Below, in pieces: positions 27,623-35,599 of a stretch of 64,000 nucleotides of DNA. The notes below the pieces were generated by a model that saw only the letters and a list, made by a program, of their open reading frames with translations, had not been told where the DNA came from and did not search any database. Position 1 is the stretch's first letter. The number at the start of each line of letters is the position of its first letter. The position numbers and the translations under genes were made by a program. The DNA is from Clostridium_S neuense. Its GTDB lineage: Bacteria; Bacillota; Clostridia; Clostridiales; Clostridiaceae. The stretch is from assembly GCF_045310695.1 (NCBI RefSeq), contig NZ_JBJIAA010000005.1, positions 186,001 to 250,000 of the forward strand, written 5' to 3'.

Positions 27623-27736
27623 ATGAATAAGTTTATAATGATTGCAACAGCTGGCACAGCTAACTTTGTAGGAAATGGCTTAGCTACATTATTGGATAAT
27701 TATGTAAAAATATACGACCTTGGTGAGTTAATTTAA
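27623..27736 (+). CDS. Orphan 37-residue small protein, unknown function
   Basis: The ATG follows AAAGGAGGT at good spacing. A consensus promoter lies upstream and a strong terminator 30 bp after the stop, so it forms a complete transcription unit. The peptide begins MNKFIMIATAGTANFVGNG and continues LATLLDNYVKIYDLGELI. The first two thirds are hydrophobic and small-residue rich, and the end is acidic. It has no cysteine, no double-glycine leader and no AgrD pattern. I do not recognise a family. A membrane peptide, signal or toxin-like peptide are all possible. Confidence 0.65.
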   Translation: MNKFIMIATAGTANFVGNGLATLLDNYVKIYDLGELI

Positions 27737-27764
27737 TTTACACATTAGTGATTTTGTGAAAGTT

Positions 27765-27796
27765 AAACCATAGGTTGTATGCCTATGGTTTTTTTA
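27765..27796 (+). terminator. Terminator after the 37-codon gene
   Basis: AAACCATAGG and CCTATGGTTT form a perfect stem around a 7-base loop, followed by T residues. Confidence 0.92.
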
Positions 27797-27842
27797 TATG
27801 TTGTTTGAGGAAAAGTTTGACTCAAATTCAATATTATGTTTG

Positions 27843-27876
27843 AAAACCGTAGGATCTATATCCTATGGTTTTTTTA
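27843..27876 (+). terminator. Second terminator with a near-identical stem
   Basis: AAACCGTAGGAT and ATCCTATGGTTT form a stem followed by seven T residues, 78 bp after the first. The two stems share the CCRTAGG/CCTATGG sequence, suggesting duplication. Nothing lies between them but 46 bp of plain sequence. Confidence 0.88.
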
Positions 27877-27888
27877 TGTCCTTTAAAC

Positions 27889-27992
27889 ATGACATAAGGA
27901 TGTCATATTACATTATATATAATTTGCTTATAGAGATTTATCTATAATATAAATTTATCGCCATAAGGCTGATAAAACAATCATATGATTGT
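27889..27992. promoter_or_regulatory. Cluster of four inverted repeats before the ABC exporter leader
   Basis: In order: ATGACATAAGGATGTCAT (27889-27906, 7-4-7), TATAGAGATTTATCTATA (27929-27946, 6-6-6), a stem TTTATCGCC/GGCTGATAAA around ATAA (27954-27976) and ACAATCATATGATTGT (27977-27992, perfect). They cover the likely promoter and leader start. Operators for a regulator, RNA hairpins, or both are possible; no regulator gene is adjacent. Confidence 0.55.
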
Positions 27993-28018
27993 GGAAAATA
28001 GAAAAAGGAGTGTTAAAA

Positions 28019-28078
28019 ATGAGTAAAAAACAAATTTTTAGAAAGATAAGGAGCTTTGATTCTACACATTATGCGTAG
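28019..28078 (+). CDS. 19-residue leader ORF before the exporter
   Basis: The ATG follows AAAAAGGAGTG at ideal spacing, and the stop lies 38 bp before the first ABC gene. The peptide is MSKKQIFRKIRSFDSTHYA, strongly basic at its start. A short imperfect palindrome (ATACTGAAAATTTTGAGTAT, 28081-28100) fills the space before the next ribosome site. In Bacillus the related bmrCD exporter is preceded by a translated leader, bmrB, that controls it in response to ribosome-targeting drugs. The same role is proposed here by analogy. No terminator lies between leader and exporter. Confidence 0.6.
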   Translation: MSKKQIFRKIRSFDSTHYA

Positions 28079-28116
28079 CAATACTGAAAATTTTGAGTAT
28101 GAGGGGGAATATTTAA

Positions 28117-29910
28117 ATGAAAAAACTTTTAGATTTAACAAAAGGGAATAGGCTATTATACGTTTTAGCAATACTTGCAATAGGGGTGGCAACTTTTATA
28201 TCTATGCTGGAACCTTTAGTTATTAAAATTACCATAGATTCAATAATAGGGAATAAGCCAATAAACGAAAACGCTGCTGTAGTAAATTTTGTGGAATGGC
28301 TGGGTGGAAGAAGTGTTTTATCTAAAAACTTATGGATATGTGCTATATGCTTAGTTTGTTTAACTAGCTTAAGAGGTGTGTTCTTGTTTTTGAAGGGAAA
28401 GCTTTCGGCTGAAGCCTCTGAGAACATGGCAAGAAGCATTAGAGTTAGGCTTTACAATCACATACAGAACTTGCCTTATAAGTATCATGTTGCTGTTGAG
28501 TCAGGTGATTTAATACAAAGATGTACTTCCGATGTTGAAACTATAAGAAGATTTTTTGCGAATCAAATGGTGGAAATAGGAAGAGCAATATTTATGGTTC
28601 TATTTGCAGTTGTCATGATGCTTTCAATGAATGTAAAAATGACATTTATATCAGTCATAACAGTGCCTATCGTATTTGTATTTTCCTTCATATTTTTTCG
28701 CAAGGTTAGCCATACCTTTCAAATTGCCGATGAGCAGGAGGGAGTTTTAACTTCTATGCTTGAACAAAACCTTACGGGAGTTAGGGTTGTAAAGGCTTTT
28801 GGAAGAGAAGAATATGAAATTGAGAAATTTGAAAAAGAAAACAAAAAGTACAGGGATTTAAGCTTTAACTTAGCCAAGTTATTATCAACCTTTTGGGCAT
28901 CTTCAGACGTTTTATGTACTGTTCAGATAGGAATTGTTCTAGTTTCAGGTATTTACTTTACAGTACATGGACAATTAACTCTTGGAATGCTTGTTGCCTT
29001 TAACACCTACGTATCAAGGCTTATATGGCCTGTAAGACAGCTTGGAAGAATTCTTTCTGACATGGGAAAGATGACAGTTTCACTTAAAAGGGTAAGCCAT
29101 ATACTTGAGGAAGAGGAAGAAAAGGAATTTGGAGAAGGTTTAAGGCCAGAAATTAAAGGAGAGCTTTCTTTTGAAAATGTTAGTTTTGAGTACGAAGAGG
29201 GTTCATCTGTTTTAAATAATATAAGCTTTAAAGTAAAAAAAGGAGAAACCGTTGCAATCATAGGACCTACAGGATCGGGAAAATCTTCATTAATCCATCT
29301 TTTGCTTAGGCTTTATGATTACAAAAATGGGTCAATAAAGATAGATGGAATAGAGCTTAAGGATATATCAAGAAAATGGATAAGAAGCAAAATAGGTATC
29401 GTGCTTCAAGAGCCTTTTCTCTATTCAAGAACAATTAAAGATAATATAAAAATGGCGAAGCTTGATGCCAGTGATAATGAAATTGTGAGAGCTACATCAA
29501 TGGCAGCGGTGCATGATGTTATAAAGTCCTTTGAAAATGGTTATGACACAATCGTTGGTGAAAAAGGTGTTACACTTTCAGGAGGACAAAGGCAAAGAGT
29601 TGCTATTGCAAGGACGCTAATAAAGAAAATGCCTATTCTTATATTTGATGATTCCTTAAGTGCTGTTGATGCAGAAACGGATAAGATAATAAGAGGTGAA
29701 CTTGAAAAGAGAAGTAAAGAAGTTACAACCTTTATAATATCCCACAGAATTTCAACGGTTATGGATGCAGATAAAATTGTAGTTTTGAACCACGGAGAAA
29801 TAGAAGCTATAGGAAAACATGAAGAGCTTATACAGAAGGATGGAGTGTACAAAAGAATATGGCAGATACAAAATTCAAAGGAAGAAGAGAACGAAGAAAA
29901 ACTTGCTTAG
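28117..29910 (+). CDS. Heterodimeric ABC exporter subunit, degenerate catalytic site (BmrC-like)
   Basis: A 597-residue half-transporter: six membrane helices (about 1-310) and a nucleotide-binding domain. Walker A is GPTGSGKSS (near 385), the signature is canonical LSGGQRQRVAIART (near 487), and Walker B is ILIFDDSLSAVD, with Asp near 512 in place of the catalytic Glu. This substitution is the mark of the BmrC/LmrC/TM287 partner in heterodimeric multidrug exporters. ATG at 28117 follows GAGGGGG. The partner gene begins 23 bp downstream. Confidence 0.92.
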   Translation: MKKLLDLTKGNRLLYVLAILAIGVATFISMLEPLVIKITIDSIIGNKPINENAAVVNFVEWLGGRSVLSKNLWICAICLVCLTSLRGVFLFLKGKLSAEASENMARSIRVRLYNHIQNLPYKYHVAVESGDLIQRCTSDVETIRRFFANQMVEIGRAIFMVLFAVVMMLSMNVKMTFISVITVPIVFVFSFIFFRKVSHTFQIADEQEGVLTSMLEQNLTGVRVVKAFGREEYEIEKFEKENKKYRDLSFNLAKLLSTFWASSDVLCTVQIGIVLVSGIYFTVHGQLTLGMLVAFNTYVSRLIWPVRQLGRILSDMGKMTVSLKRVSHILEEEEEKEFGEGLRPEIKGELSFENVSFEYEEGSSVLNNISFKVKKGETVAIIGPTGSGKSSLIHLLLRLYDYKNGSIKIDGIELKDISRKWIRSKIGIVLQEPFLYSRTIKDNIKMAKLDASDNEIVRATSMAAVHDVIKSFENGYDTIVGEKGVTLSGGQRQRVAIARTLIKKMPILIFDDSLSAVDAETDKIIRGELEKRSKEVTTFIISHRISTVMDADKIVVLNHGEIEAIGKHEELIQKDGVYKRIWQIQNSKEEENEEKLA

Positions 29911-29933
29911 TTTAAAATTAGGGGGTGATACTA

Positions 29934-31763
29934 GTGGCAAGAATAGAAGAAGAAAAGGTTACTCAGAAATTAAACCTTGGCATATGGAGAAGGTTATTTA
30001 AATATTTGGTTGATTTTAAAAAAGGATTATTATTGCTAGTTCTTCTTATGGCTATAGTTGCAGGAGTTGATTCCGCAATGCCGCTTTTGACTAGCTATGC
30101 TATAGATAATTTTGTAGTGAAAAATACAACAGATAAGCTTTTTGGTTTTGCAGTACTATATTTTGCAATTGTAATTTTTCAGGCTATAAACGTAAAGATA
30201 TTTATAAGGCAGGCAGGTAAAATAGAAAATTTTTTGGCTTATCACATAAGAAAATTAGGATTTAAGAGGCTTCAAGAATTATCCTTTTCTTATTATGATA
30301 CTTCCTCATCAGGTTGGCTCATGGCGAGAATGACATCAGATGTTGCAAGATTAAGTGAACTAATATCCTGGGGAATGATAGATATGGTTTGGTCTGTTGC
30401 AACAATGATTTTTTTCATAGCAATAATGCTTTTCTATAACGTTAAATTAACACTTATAAGCATGAGCGTAGTTCCACCGCTGTTTATAATCGGTATATTC
30501 TTTCAAAAGAAGATATTAAAATCGTATAGACATGTTAGAAAGTTAAATTCTCAGCTTACGACGGATTTTAGTGAAGAAGTAGCAGGTGCTAAAACTACTA
30601 AAACTTTGGTTCGTGAAGAGGAAAATTTGAATGAATTTAAGTACGATGCAGATAAAATGAGGTATTCATCAATAAGAGCAGCCATATTTTCATCCTTGTT
30701 TTTACCTATTGTAATATCACTTGGAAGTATAGGAACGGGTTTTGCAATATGGTTTGGTGGAAATAAGGTTATGATAGGCGGACTTTCTTATGGTGTTTTC
30801 GTAATGTTTATATCATATACAATACAATTTTTCGATCCTGTAAGTCAGCTTGCCGGAACTATAGCAGAAATTCAGCAGGCGCAGGCATCAGCAGAAAGAA
30901 TAATATCACTTGTTGAAACAGAGCCAGACATATGGGATAAGCAAGAAGTAATCGAAAAGTATGGAGATTTATTTAATGCTAAAAAAGAAAATTGGGAAGA
31001 AATTAAAGGTGATATCGAGTTTAAAAATCTTTATTTTTCCTATAAAAATGGAGAAAAGGTATTTGAAAACTTTAATTTAAAGGTTAAAAGCGGTCAAACC
31101 ATAGCCTTAGTTGGAGAAACTGGTTCTGGTAAAAGCACCATTGTAAATCTCTTATGTAGATTTTATGAGCCTACAAGTGGTGAAATTTTAATCGATGGAA
31201 AAGACTATAGAGAGCGTTCACTTTTGTGGCTTCAATCCAATTTAGGATATGTGCTTCAAAGTCCACATCTTTTTTCTGGAACTATTAAAGATAACATAAG
31301 ATATGGAAAGCTTGATGCAACGGATGAAGAAATCATAAGGGCGGCAAAGCTTGTAGATGCACATCAGTTTATAATGGAAACCGAAAATGGCTATAACACA
31401 GATGTTGGTGAAAACGGAGGCAATCTTTCAACGGGACAAAAGCAGTTGATTTCTTTTGCAAGGGCCATCGTAGGAAACCCAGCCATATTTGTTTTGGATG
31501 AAGCTACATCTTCAATAGATACTGAAACAGAAAGAGTAATTCAAAATGCTATAGAAAAGGTTCTTTCAGACAGAACAAGCTTTGTGGTTGCTCACAGACT
31601 TTCAACTATAGTTTCAGCAGATAAGATTATAGTTTTAAGAAAAGGCAAAATTGAGGAAAGTGGAACCCATGCAGAACTTCTTAGAAACAAAGGATATTAC
31701 TACAGATTGTACACTAACCAGCTTTTACAGGAGAAAGAGGAAGAGAGTTCAAAGGTAGTGTAA
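29934..31763 (+). CDS. Heterodimeric ABC exporter subunit, catalytic site intact (BmrD-like)
   Basis: A 609-residue half-transporter with six helices in its first 330 residues. Walker A is GETGSGKST (near 400), the signature is altered to LSTGQKQLISFARA (near 497), and Walker B is IFVLDEATSSID with catalytic Glu near 523. Together with the previous protein this gives one weak and one full ATP site. The GTG at 29934 is preceded by GGGGGTG; the GTG within that site (29925) is rejected. The substrates are probably drugs or peptides, judged from family only. Confidence 0.92.
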   Translation: MARIEEEKVTQKLNLGIWRRLFKYLVDFKKGLLLLVLLMAIVAGVDSAMPLLTSYAIDNFVVKNTTDKLFGFAVLYFAIVIFQAINVKIFIRQAGKIENFLAYHIRKLGFKRLQELSFSYYDTSSSGWLMARMTSDVARLSELISWGMIDMVWSVATMIFFIAIMLFYNVKLTLISMSVVPPLFIIGIFFQKKILKSYRHVRKLNSQLTTDFSEEVAGAKTTKTLVREEENLNEFKYDADKMRYSSIRAAIFSSLFLPIVISLGSIGTGFAIWFGGNKVMIGGLSYGVFVMFISYTIQFFDPVSQLAGTIAEIQQAQASAERIISLVETEPDIWDKQEVIEKYGDLFNAKKENWEEIKGDIEFKNLYFSYKNGEKVFENFNLKVKSGQTIALVGETGSGKSTIVNLLCRFYEPTSGEILIDGKDYRERSLLWLQSNLGYVLQSPHLFSGTIKDNIRYGKLDATDEEIIRAAKLVDAHQFIMETENGYNTDVGENGGNLSTGQKQLISFARAIVGNPAIFVLDEATSSIDTETERVIQNAIEKVLSDRTSFVVAHRLSTIVSADKIIVLRKGKIEESGTHAELLRNKGYYYRLYTNQLLQEKEEESSKVV

Positions 31764-31767
31764 AATC

Positions 31768-31850
31768 AATTTACAGTTCACAGTGAAGTATGATTTTCTT
31801 CCGCTTGCGGAGAAGATCAACATTAATTGTGAAATGTGCACTAAAGAAAG
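31768..31850. repeat. Short palindromic element after the exporter
   Basis: TTTACAGTTCACAGTGAAG faces TTAATTGTGAAATGTGCAC, with an inner CTTCCGCTTGCGGAGAAG hairpin at 31799-31816. It contains the GAAGTATGATTTTCTTC word related to GAAGGATGATTTTTCT in the GAGTA elements. The inner hairpin could end the exporter transcript, although no T-run follows. Confidence 0.55.
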
Positions 31851-31863
31851 GATTGATTAAAAA

Positions 31864-31959
31864 ATGAGTATAAAATTACGAGCGTTAACCAAGATTGATG
31901 GAGGAAAGTTTCAAAACAAAAAGACAGAATCGATGATTCATAAGCGGAAAAATAAATAA
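31864..31959 (+). CDS. Small basic ORF, uncertain
   Basis: 31 codons, reading MSIKLRALTKIDGGKFQNKK then TESMIHKRKNK. AAAGG lies 12 bases upstream, a longer than normal spacing. The product is very basic and unknown. It is followed by a stem (CCGGATTT near 31970 to AAATCCGG near 32012) of 45 bp, so it may be a small gene with its own hairpin, or chance. Confidence 0.35.
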   Translation: MSIKLRALTKIDGGKFQNKKTESMIHKRKNK

Positions 31960-31967
31960 TTCATTCA

Positions 31968-32018
31968 GCCGGATTTTAAGGATGATTTTTCGTTAAGATG
32001 ACACATCTATGTAAATCC
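31968..32018. repeat. Imperfect inverted repeat GCCGGATTTTA / TAAATCCGGAT
   Basis: The arms lie at about 31969-31979 and 32011-32021 with a 30-base centre containing AAGGATGATTTTTCG, the same word as in the GAGTA elements. It is a probable short relative of that family or a transcript-ending hairpin. Confidence 0.5.
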
Positions 32019-32050
32019 GGATGATGCAAAGTAAAGTGAGGTTTTATATT

Positions 32051-32347
32051 ATGACAATAAAATATGATGGAATAGTTATTAAGATAGATAATGAGAGAGA
32101 ACTTGATAAATTAGATAAAGTTTTAAAAAGTATAGAATTGAGTAGGAAATATAGTGTTCAAAAAAGGAAAAGTATATTTAAGTCCAAAAACTTGAGAGTA
32201 AAATTTAATAGATTTATAGTAAATCCTTTTGTAAGAGCTGATGATTTTAGAACCTATGAGGAATATGTAAGTGCACTTCAAAGAACTAAGTTTTACAGTC
32301 AAATAAAAAATGAAGCGCTAGGACAACAACATTTTAGATGGAGCTGA
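32051..32347 (+). CDS. Conserved-looking hypothetical protein, 98 residues
   Basis: The ATG at 32051 follows AGTGAGG at 8 bases. The protein begins TIKYDGIVIKIDNERELDKL, then a basic middle (KYSVQKRKSIFKSKNLRVKF) and ends YSQIKNEALGQQHFRWS. It has no signal peptide or membrane helix and no motif that I can name. Its codon use resembles its neighbours. The stop codon abuts a nested repeat block. Function unknown. Confidence 0.6.
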   Translation: MTIKYDGIVIKIDNERELDKLDKVLKSIELSRKYSVQKRKSIFKSKNLRVKFNRFIVNPFVRADDFRTYEEYVSALQRTKFYSQIKNEALGQQHFRWS

Positions 32348-32655
32348 TATGGATAAACAACATTGAATGTTGAAATCGGTAATACCAAATGTATACTGTT
32401 AAACTGGAAGTTGAAAGAAAGAGTAGAGAGTAGAGAGCAGAGAGTAGAGTGAAGGATGATTTTTCTATGCTATGCTTCGAAAAATCTAAAACTTATTGCG
32501 CCCAAGGCGCTTAAAATATAGTGTTCAGCGGAGCTGACACTATTAAGTTCTAAGATTTACCTGAGAGAAGCGAAAGGCAAATCCACATTCATTCTACTCT
32601 CTACTCCTTACTCTCTACTCTTCTTCAAATTCCAAGCAATTTATTTATAAGTAAG
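32345..32655. repeat. Nested repeat: GAGTA element (copy B) inside a GATAAAC element
   Basis: The outer arms are GGATAAACAACATTGAATG (about 32350) plus AACTGGAAGTTGAAAGAA on the left and CTTCAAATTCCAAGC with TTATTTATAAG on the right. Between them lies a full GAGTA element: AGAGTAGAGAGTAGAGAG...GTGAAGGATGATTTTTC on the left and CATTCATTCTACTCTCTACTC on the right (32424-32630). Comparison with the uninterrupted GATAAAC element at 47103-47230 shows the GAGTA element sitting at its centre. Confidence 0.75.
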
Positions 32656-32666
32656 GTGGAGTATAG

Positions 32667-33455
32667 ATGATTTATGAAGCAAATAGTGATGTTAAAAAGA
32701 AGTTATTTCCTATATTTAAAGGTATAAATGATACTATGATACTTTCATGCTTGCAGGGATATATGGGGAAAGCTTATGTTGATAATATTGAAAAACCTAC
32801 AGCGGCAGAGATTATAGTTGGCGTGTTTGTGTTTTTTGCTGGAGATGAGAAAGCGAAGGCTGCTGGGGAATTACTTAATAATCTTCCAGAAGATTGCTTT
32901 GTAGTTGCAAGTACGGTTGGATGGAAAAGTTCTATAGAAGAGATTCATAAAGGGCATGCAGATAAATTTCAGCGATATGCTTTTAAAAAGGATATTAAGT
33001 ATTTAAATTATGATCACATAAAAAGTTTTCTTTCTACCTTGCCTGAAGGATATGAATTAAGAAAAGTAGATAAAGCTATAGCATATGATAAGTCTTTTCA
33101 CGAGGTTTCTGAAGATTTTACGGCTCAATTTAATTCTATAGATGATTATTTAAATAGAGGTATAGGCTTCTGTATTTTACATGAAGGCAAGGTTGTATGT
33201 GGTGCATCGTCATATAGTATTTATGATAATGGAATTGAAATTGAGATTGACACACATCCAGGGTACAGGAGACAGGGACTAGCAACCGTTGCAGCGGCTG
33301 GGCTGATTTTAGATTGCCTTGATAGAGGAATTTATCCTAGTTGGGATGCAGCAAATCTTATTTCTGTTCATTTGGCAGAAAAGCTTGGATATGTAATGGA
33401 AGGACCCTATGATACGTATCATATTGTAGATAGACAACCTGAAAGTTTAAAATAG
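32667..33455 (+). CDS. GNAT-family acetyltransferase (GNAT_acetyltran type)
   Basis: A 262-residue protein. The C-terminal half carries the acetyl-CoA site: EIEIDTHPGYRRQGLATVAA (about 190-209; the R-x-x-G-x-A pattern) then CLDRGIYPSWDAANLISVHL and AEKLGYV. The N-terminal 120 residues match the helper domain of this GNAT subclass. ATG at 33-bp downstream of the repeat block, with AAGGTGGAG upstream. The final codons (about IVDRQPESLK) coincide with the GATAAAC repeat word TAGATAGACAACCTGAAAG, so the C-terminus appears to be repeat-derived. Substrate unknown. Confidence 0.85.
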   Translation: MIYEANSDVKKKLFPIFKGINDTMILSCLQGYMGKAYVDNIEKPTAAEIIVGVFVFFAGDEKAKAAGELLNNLPEDCFVVASTVGWKSSIEEIHKGHADKFQRYAFKKDIKYLNYDHIKSFLSTLPEGYELRKVDKAIAYDKSFHEVSEDFTAQFNSIDDYLNRGIGFCILHEGKVVCGASSYSIYDNGIEIEIDTHPGYRRQGLATVAAAGLILDCLDRGIYPSWDAANLISVHLAEKLGYVMEGPYDTYHIVDRQPESLK

Positions 33456-33583
33456 CTGATGTTAAAACTTTGCAAATAATATTTTGGATGCTTTAATCAG
33501 TTGACAGTGGACAGAGGACAATTGACAGTTAAGGATGATTTATCTTTTCATGCTGTTTATCCATGTTGAAGAGAGGAATGAAT
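33424..33583. repeat. Repeat fragments after the GNAT gene
   Basis: TAGATAGACAACCTGAAAG at 33424-33442 matches TAGATAGACAACTTGGAATG at 38291. A second block, CAGTTGACAGTGGACAGAGG at 33500 with ACAGTTAAGGATGATTTATC, is like the left tip of a GAGTA-type element with other tip words; no right tip is present before the next gene. Confidence 0.5.
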
Positions 33584-33585
33584 AG

Positions 33586-34068
33586 ATGATAAATACAGAA
33601 ATTAAAATATCTAAGGTGTTAGATAAATCTGAGAAGTCAAGAATAACAGAACATATATTAAGACGACTTCCAGAATGGTTTGGCATTGAAGAGTCATTAA
33701 TTGAATATGTTGATGGATCAAAAACCACTGATTTTTATGCTGCATATGATTTAAATAAGCTTATTGGATTTATAAGTATAAAAACAAATAACGAATATAC
33801 TTCAGAAATTTATATCGTAGGTATACTTAAAGAATATCACGGCAATGGAATTGGAAAAAGCTTGTTAAAGGCAGCGGAGAAACAGTTGATTCAAAGTAAA
33901 GTAAAGTTTCTCATGGTAAAAACTTTGGGAGAATCACATCCAGATAAAAATTACAATGAAACAAGAAAGTTTTATAAAAAGGTTGGATTTTATCCATTAG
34001 AAGAAATAAAAGAAATATGGGGTAAAGAAAATCCATGTTTAATCATGGTTAAGAATTTAGTGAAGTAA
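33586..34068 (+). CDS. GNAT-family N-acetyltransferase
   Basis: A 160-residue acetyltransferase. The acetyl-CoA loop is seen in VGILKEYHGNGIGKSLLKAA (about 82-101), followed by KFYKKVGFYPLEEI typical of motif B. The start ATG at 33586 has GAGAGGAATG upstream. The last codon and stop (AAG TAA) belong to the tip GAAGTAACAATGCTTCG of a repeat element. The substrate is unknown. The three GNAT genes in this region are not close paralogues of each other. Confidence 0.87.
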   Translation: MINTEIKISKVLDKSEKSRITEHILRRLPEWFGIEESLIEYVDGSKTTDFYAAYDLNKLIGFISIKTNNEYTSEIYIVGILKEYHGNGIGKSLLKAAEKQLIQSKVKFLMVKTLGESHPDKNYNETRKFYKKVGFYPLEEIKEIWGKENPCLIMVKNLVK

Positions 34069-34245
34069 CAATGCTTCGTCGCATAAACCGATGAGGGTTT
34101 GGGCGTTTAGCCCATGTGATTTTTGAACTAAGATTTATTAGGATTTTTTTAAATCGTTCCTTCAGCATTGTTACTTCACTCTCACAGTAGTGCAAGGGAA
34201 AAAATTCCTCCGTACCTACAGAATTTTGGCGTAAATCTTTATAGT
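34062..34245. repeat. TAACAATGCTTCG palindromic element, copy 2
   Basis: The left tip GAAGTAACAATGCTTCGTCGC is at 34062-34082 and the right tip CTTCAGCATTGTTACTTC at 34160-34178. A trailing block AAAATTCCTCCGTACCTAC at 34200-34218 also follows copy 3. The left tip contains the stop codon of the GNAT gene. Confidence 0.8.
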
Positions 34246-34301
34246 ACATTATTTAAATGATCTAGCTTCTTTATTATCTAATAAGTTGGGAGAGTGTGTA
34301 A

Positions 34302-34823
34302 ATGAAATTAAAAAATATAGTTACGGACAGATTGATATTAATGCCAATAACACTGCAAATAGCAGAGGCACTTATGAAAAATGACAATAGTGAAATACTA
34401 AAGCTTGGAATGAAGACAAACAAGGCTTGGCCCACAAATGATACTAATGATATTTTGCCTATAATAGTGAAGAGTTTGAAGGAAAATGAACCGAGTGGCT
34501 TTGAAACCTGGATGATTGAAAGAAAAGATAGTAAAGAAATAATTGGTGATATAGGGTTTCACGGTATGCCAGATGAAAATGGTGAAGTGGAAATTGGATA
34601 TGGTTTAGTAGAGAATGAGAGAAGAAAAGGCTTTGGTTTTGAAGCTGCAAGGGCAATTATGGATTTTGCTATTGCGCATGAAGCTGTTAAGGTAGTAAAG
34701 GCAGATTGTTTGATTAATAATATTCCATCTGCCAGAATTTTAGATAGGCTTGGAATGAAAGAAATAAGAAGAGACAGCGAACTAATTTATTGGGAATATT
34801 CAAAGAACATCAAAGAAATGTAA
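34302..34823 (+). CDS. GNAT acetyltransferase, RimJ/RimL type
   Basis: A 173-residue protein starting LKNIVTDRLILMPITLQIA, the usual opening of RimJ/RimL-like enzymes (TDRLIL). The acetyl-CoA region is GYGLVENERRKGFGFEAARA (about 108-127), followed by INNIPSARILDRLGM, the classic N-x-x-S-x-x-x-L-x-x-x-G-M motif. ATG at 34302 with TTGGGAGAG upstream. Members acetylate protein N-termini or small molecules; which applies is unknown. Confidence 0.88.
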   Translation: MKLKNIVTDRLILMPITLQIAEALMKNDNSEILKLGMKTNKAWPTNDTNDILPIIVKSLKENEPSGFETWMIERKDSKEIIGDIGFHGMPDENGEVEIGYGLVENERRKGFGFEAARAIMDFAIAHEAVKVVKADCLINNIPSARILDRLGMKEIRRDSELIYWEYSKNIKEM

Positions 34824-35599
34824 TTTTATTAGGTTAAGGATCTGTTGTCTTAGTAAATTATATAAATAAAAAAGTAGAATAACAATTTATCTTGTAGATG
34901 AAAGATACTTTGTTATTCTACTTGTAAGCTCGGGCATAAGCTTACATAACAGGGTTTAGGTACTATGTAGTTTATTAAGTACAACAAAAATTTGTAACCA
35001 ACAATTTATATTATACAAGTGATATGTATCTAAGTTTAGTTATTGTTGTGTCAATTTTGTAAAAGAATTAAAATCAATAAAATAATGAATTGATTTATTG
35101 TAACTACTATGAGGTGGAAGATAAGTATATGGAAATTAGTTTGAGATAAATTCTAGTCCAATTGCATTTTTGTATAAGTTTTAGTGAATATATAACTTAA
35201 AATAGTGATATATTATCTTTGAAATATCATATATTATATTGTGGCTAATTATAAAGCTTTTTGAAACCCTTTTCTAAATTAGAATATTCATAAAGAAGGC
35301 TGTCTATTCTAACTACACTTGCTTGCCACATAATCCAATCCTTGAAGTTTCATACTTATCCTATTATTCGTTGGTAGCTACGTAAATATGAACTTTAAGC
35401 TTTATACTTATTTAGAAGTTTATCAAGTGTGGATGTGCTTTAAGGTGGCATTAAATCTATTTGGATAAAAAGTATAAAATAAATGCAGAAGCTTAGTTTG
35501 TTACATTTTAGTAAAAGGTACTTTATTATAGTGCAAAAATGTTTTTTCAGTAATAAAATAGAATTATATAAGCATGACAGGTGAAGGAGAGATTTAATT
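34824..35599. other. 776-bp region without a clear gene
   Basis: A hairpin near the start is oriented for minus-strand termination (see 34866-34923). On the minus strand around 35240-35345 two short overlapping frames (MKLQGLDYVASKCS and DWIMWQASVVRIDSLLYEY, then SNLEKGFKKLYN) look like pieces of one frameshifted protein. I could not name it. The rest is AT-rich sequence without ribosome sites or repeats that I could define. Confidence 0.4.
34866..34923 (-). terminator. Hairpin with minus-strand T-run
   Basis: AAGTAGAATAACAA and TTGTTATTCTACTT are perfect arms around 24 bases. On the minus strand the stem is followed by TTTTTTATTTA; on the plus strand there is no T-run. It suggests a former or existing minus-strand transcript from the region to its right. 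Confidence 0.65.

Noticed and set aside
27623..27736. 37-codon peptide as an AgrD-type autoinducer
   Set aside because: It has no conserved Cys or Ser lactone region or charged AgrD tail, and no agrB gene is near.
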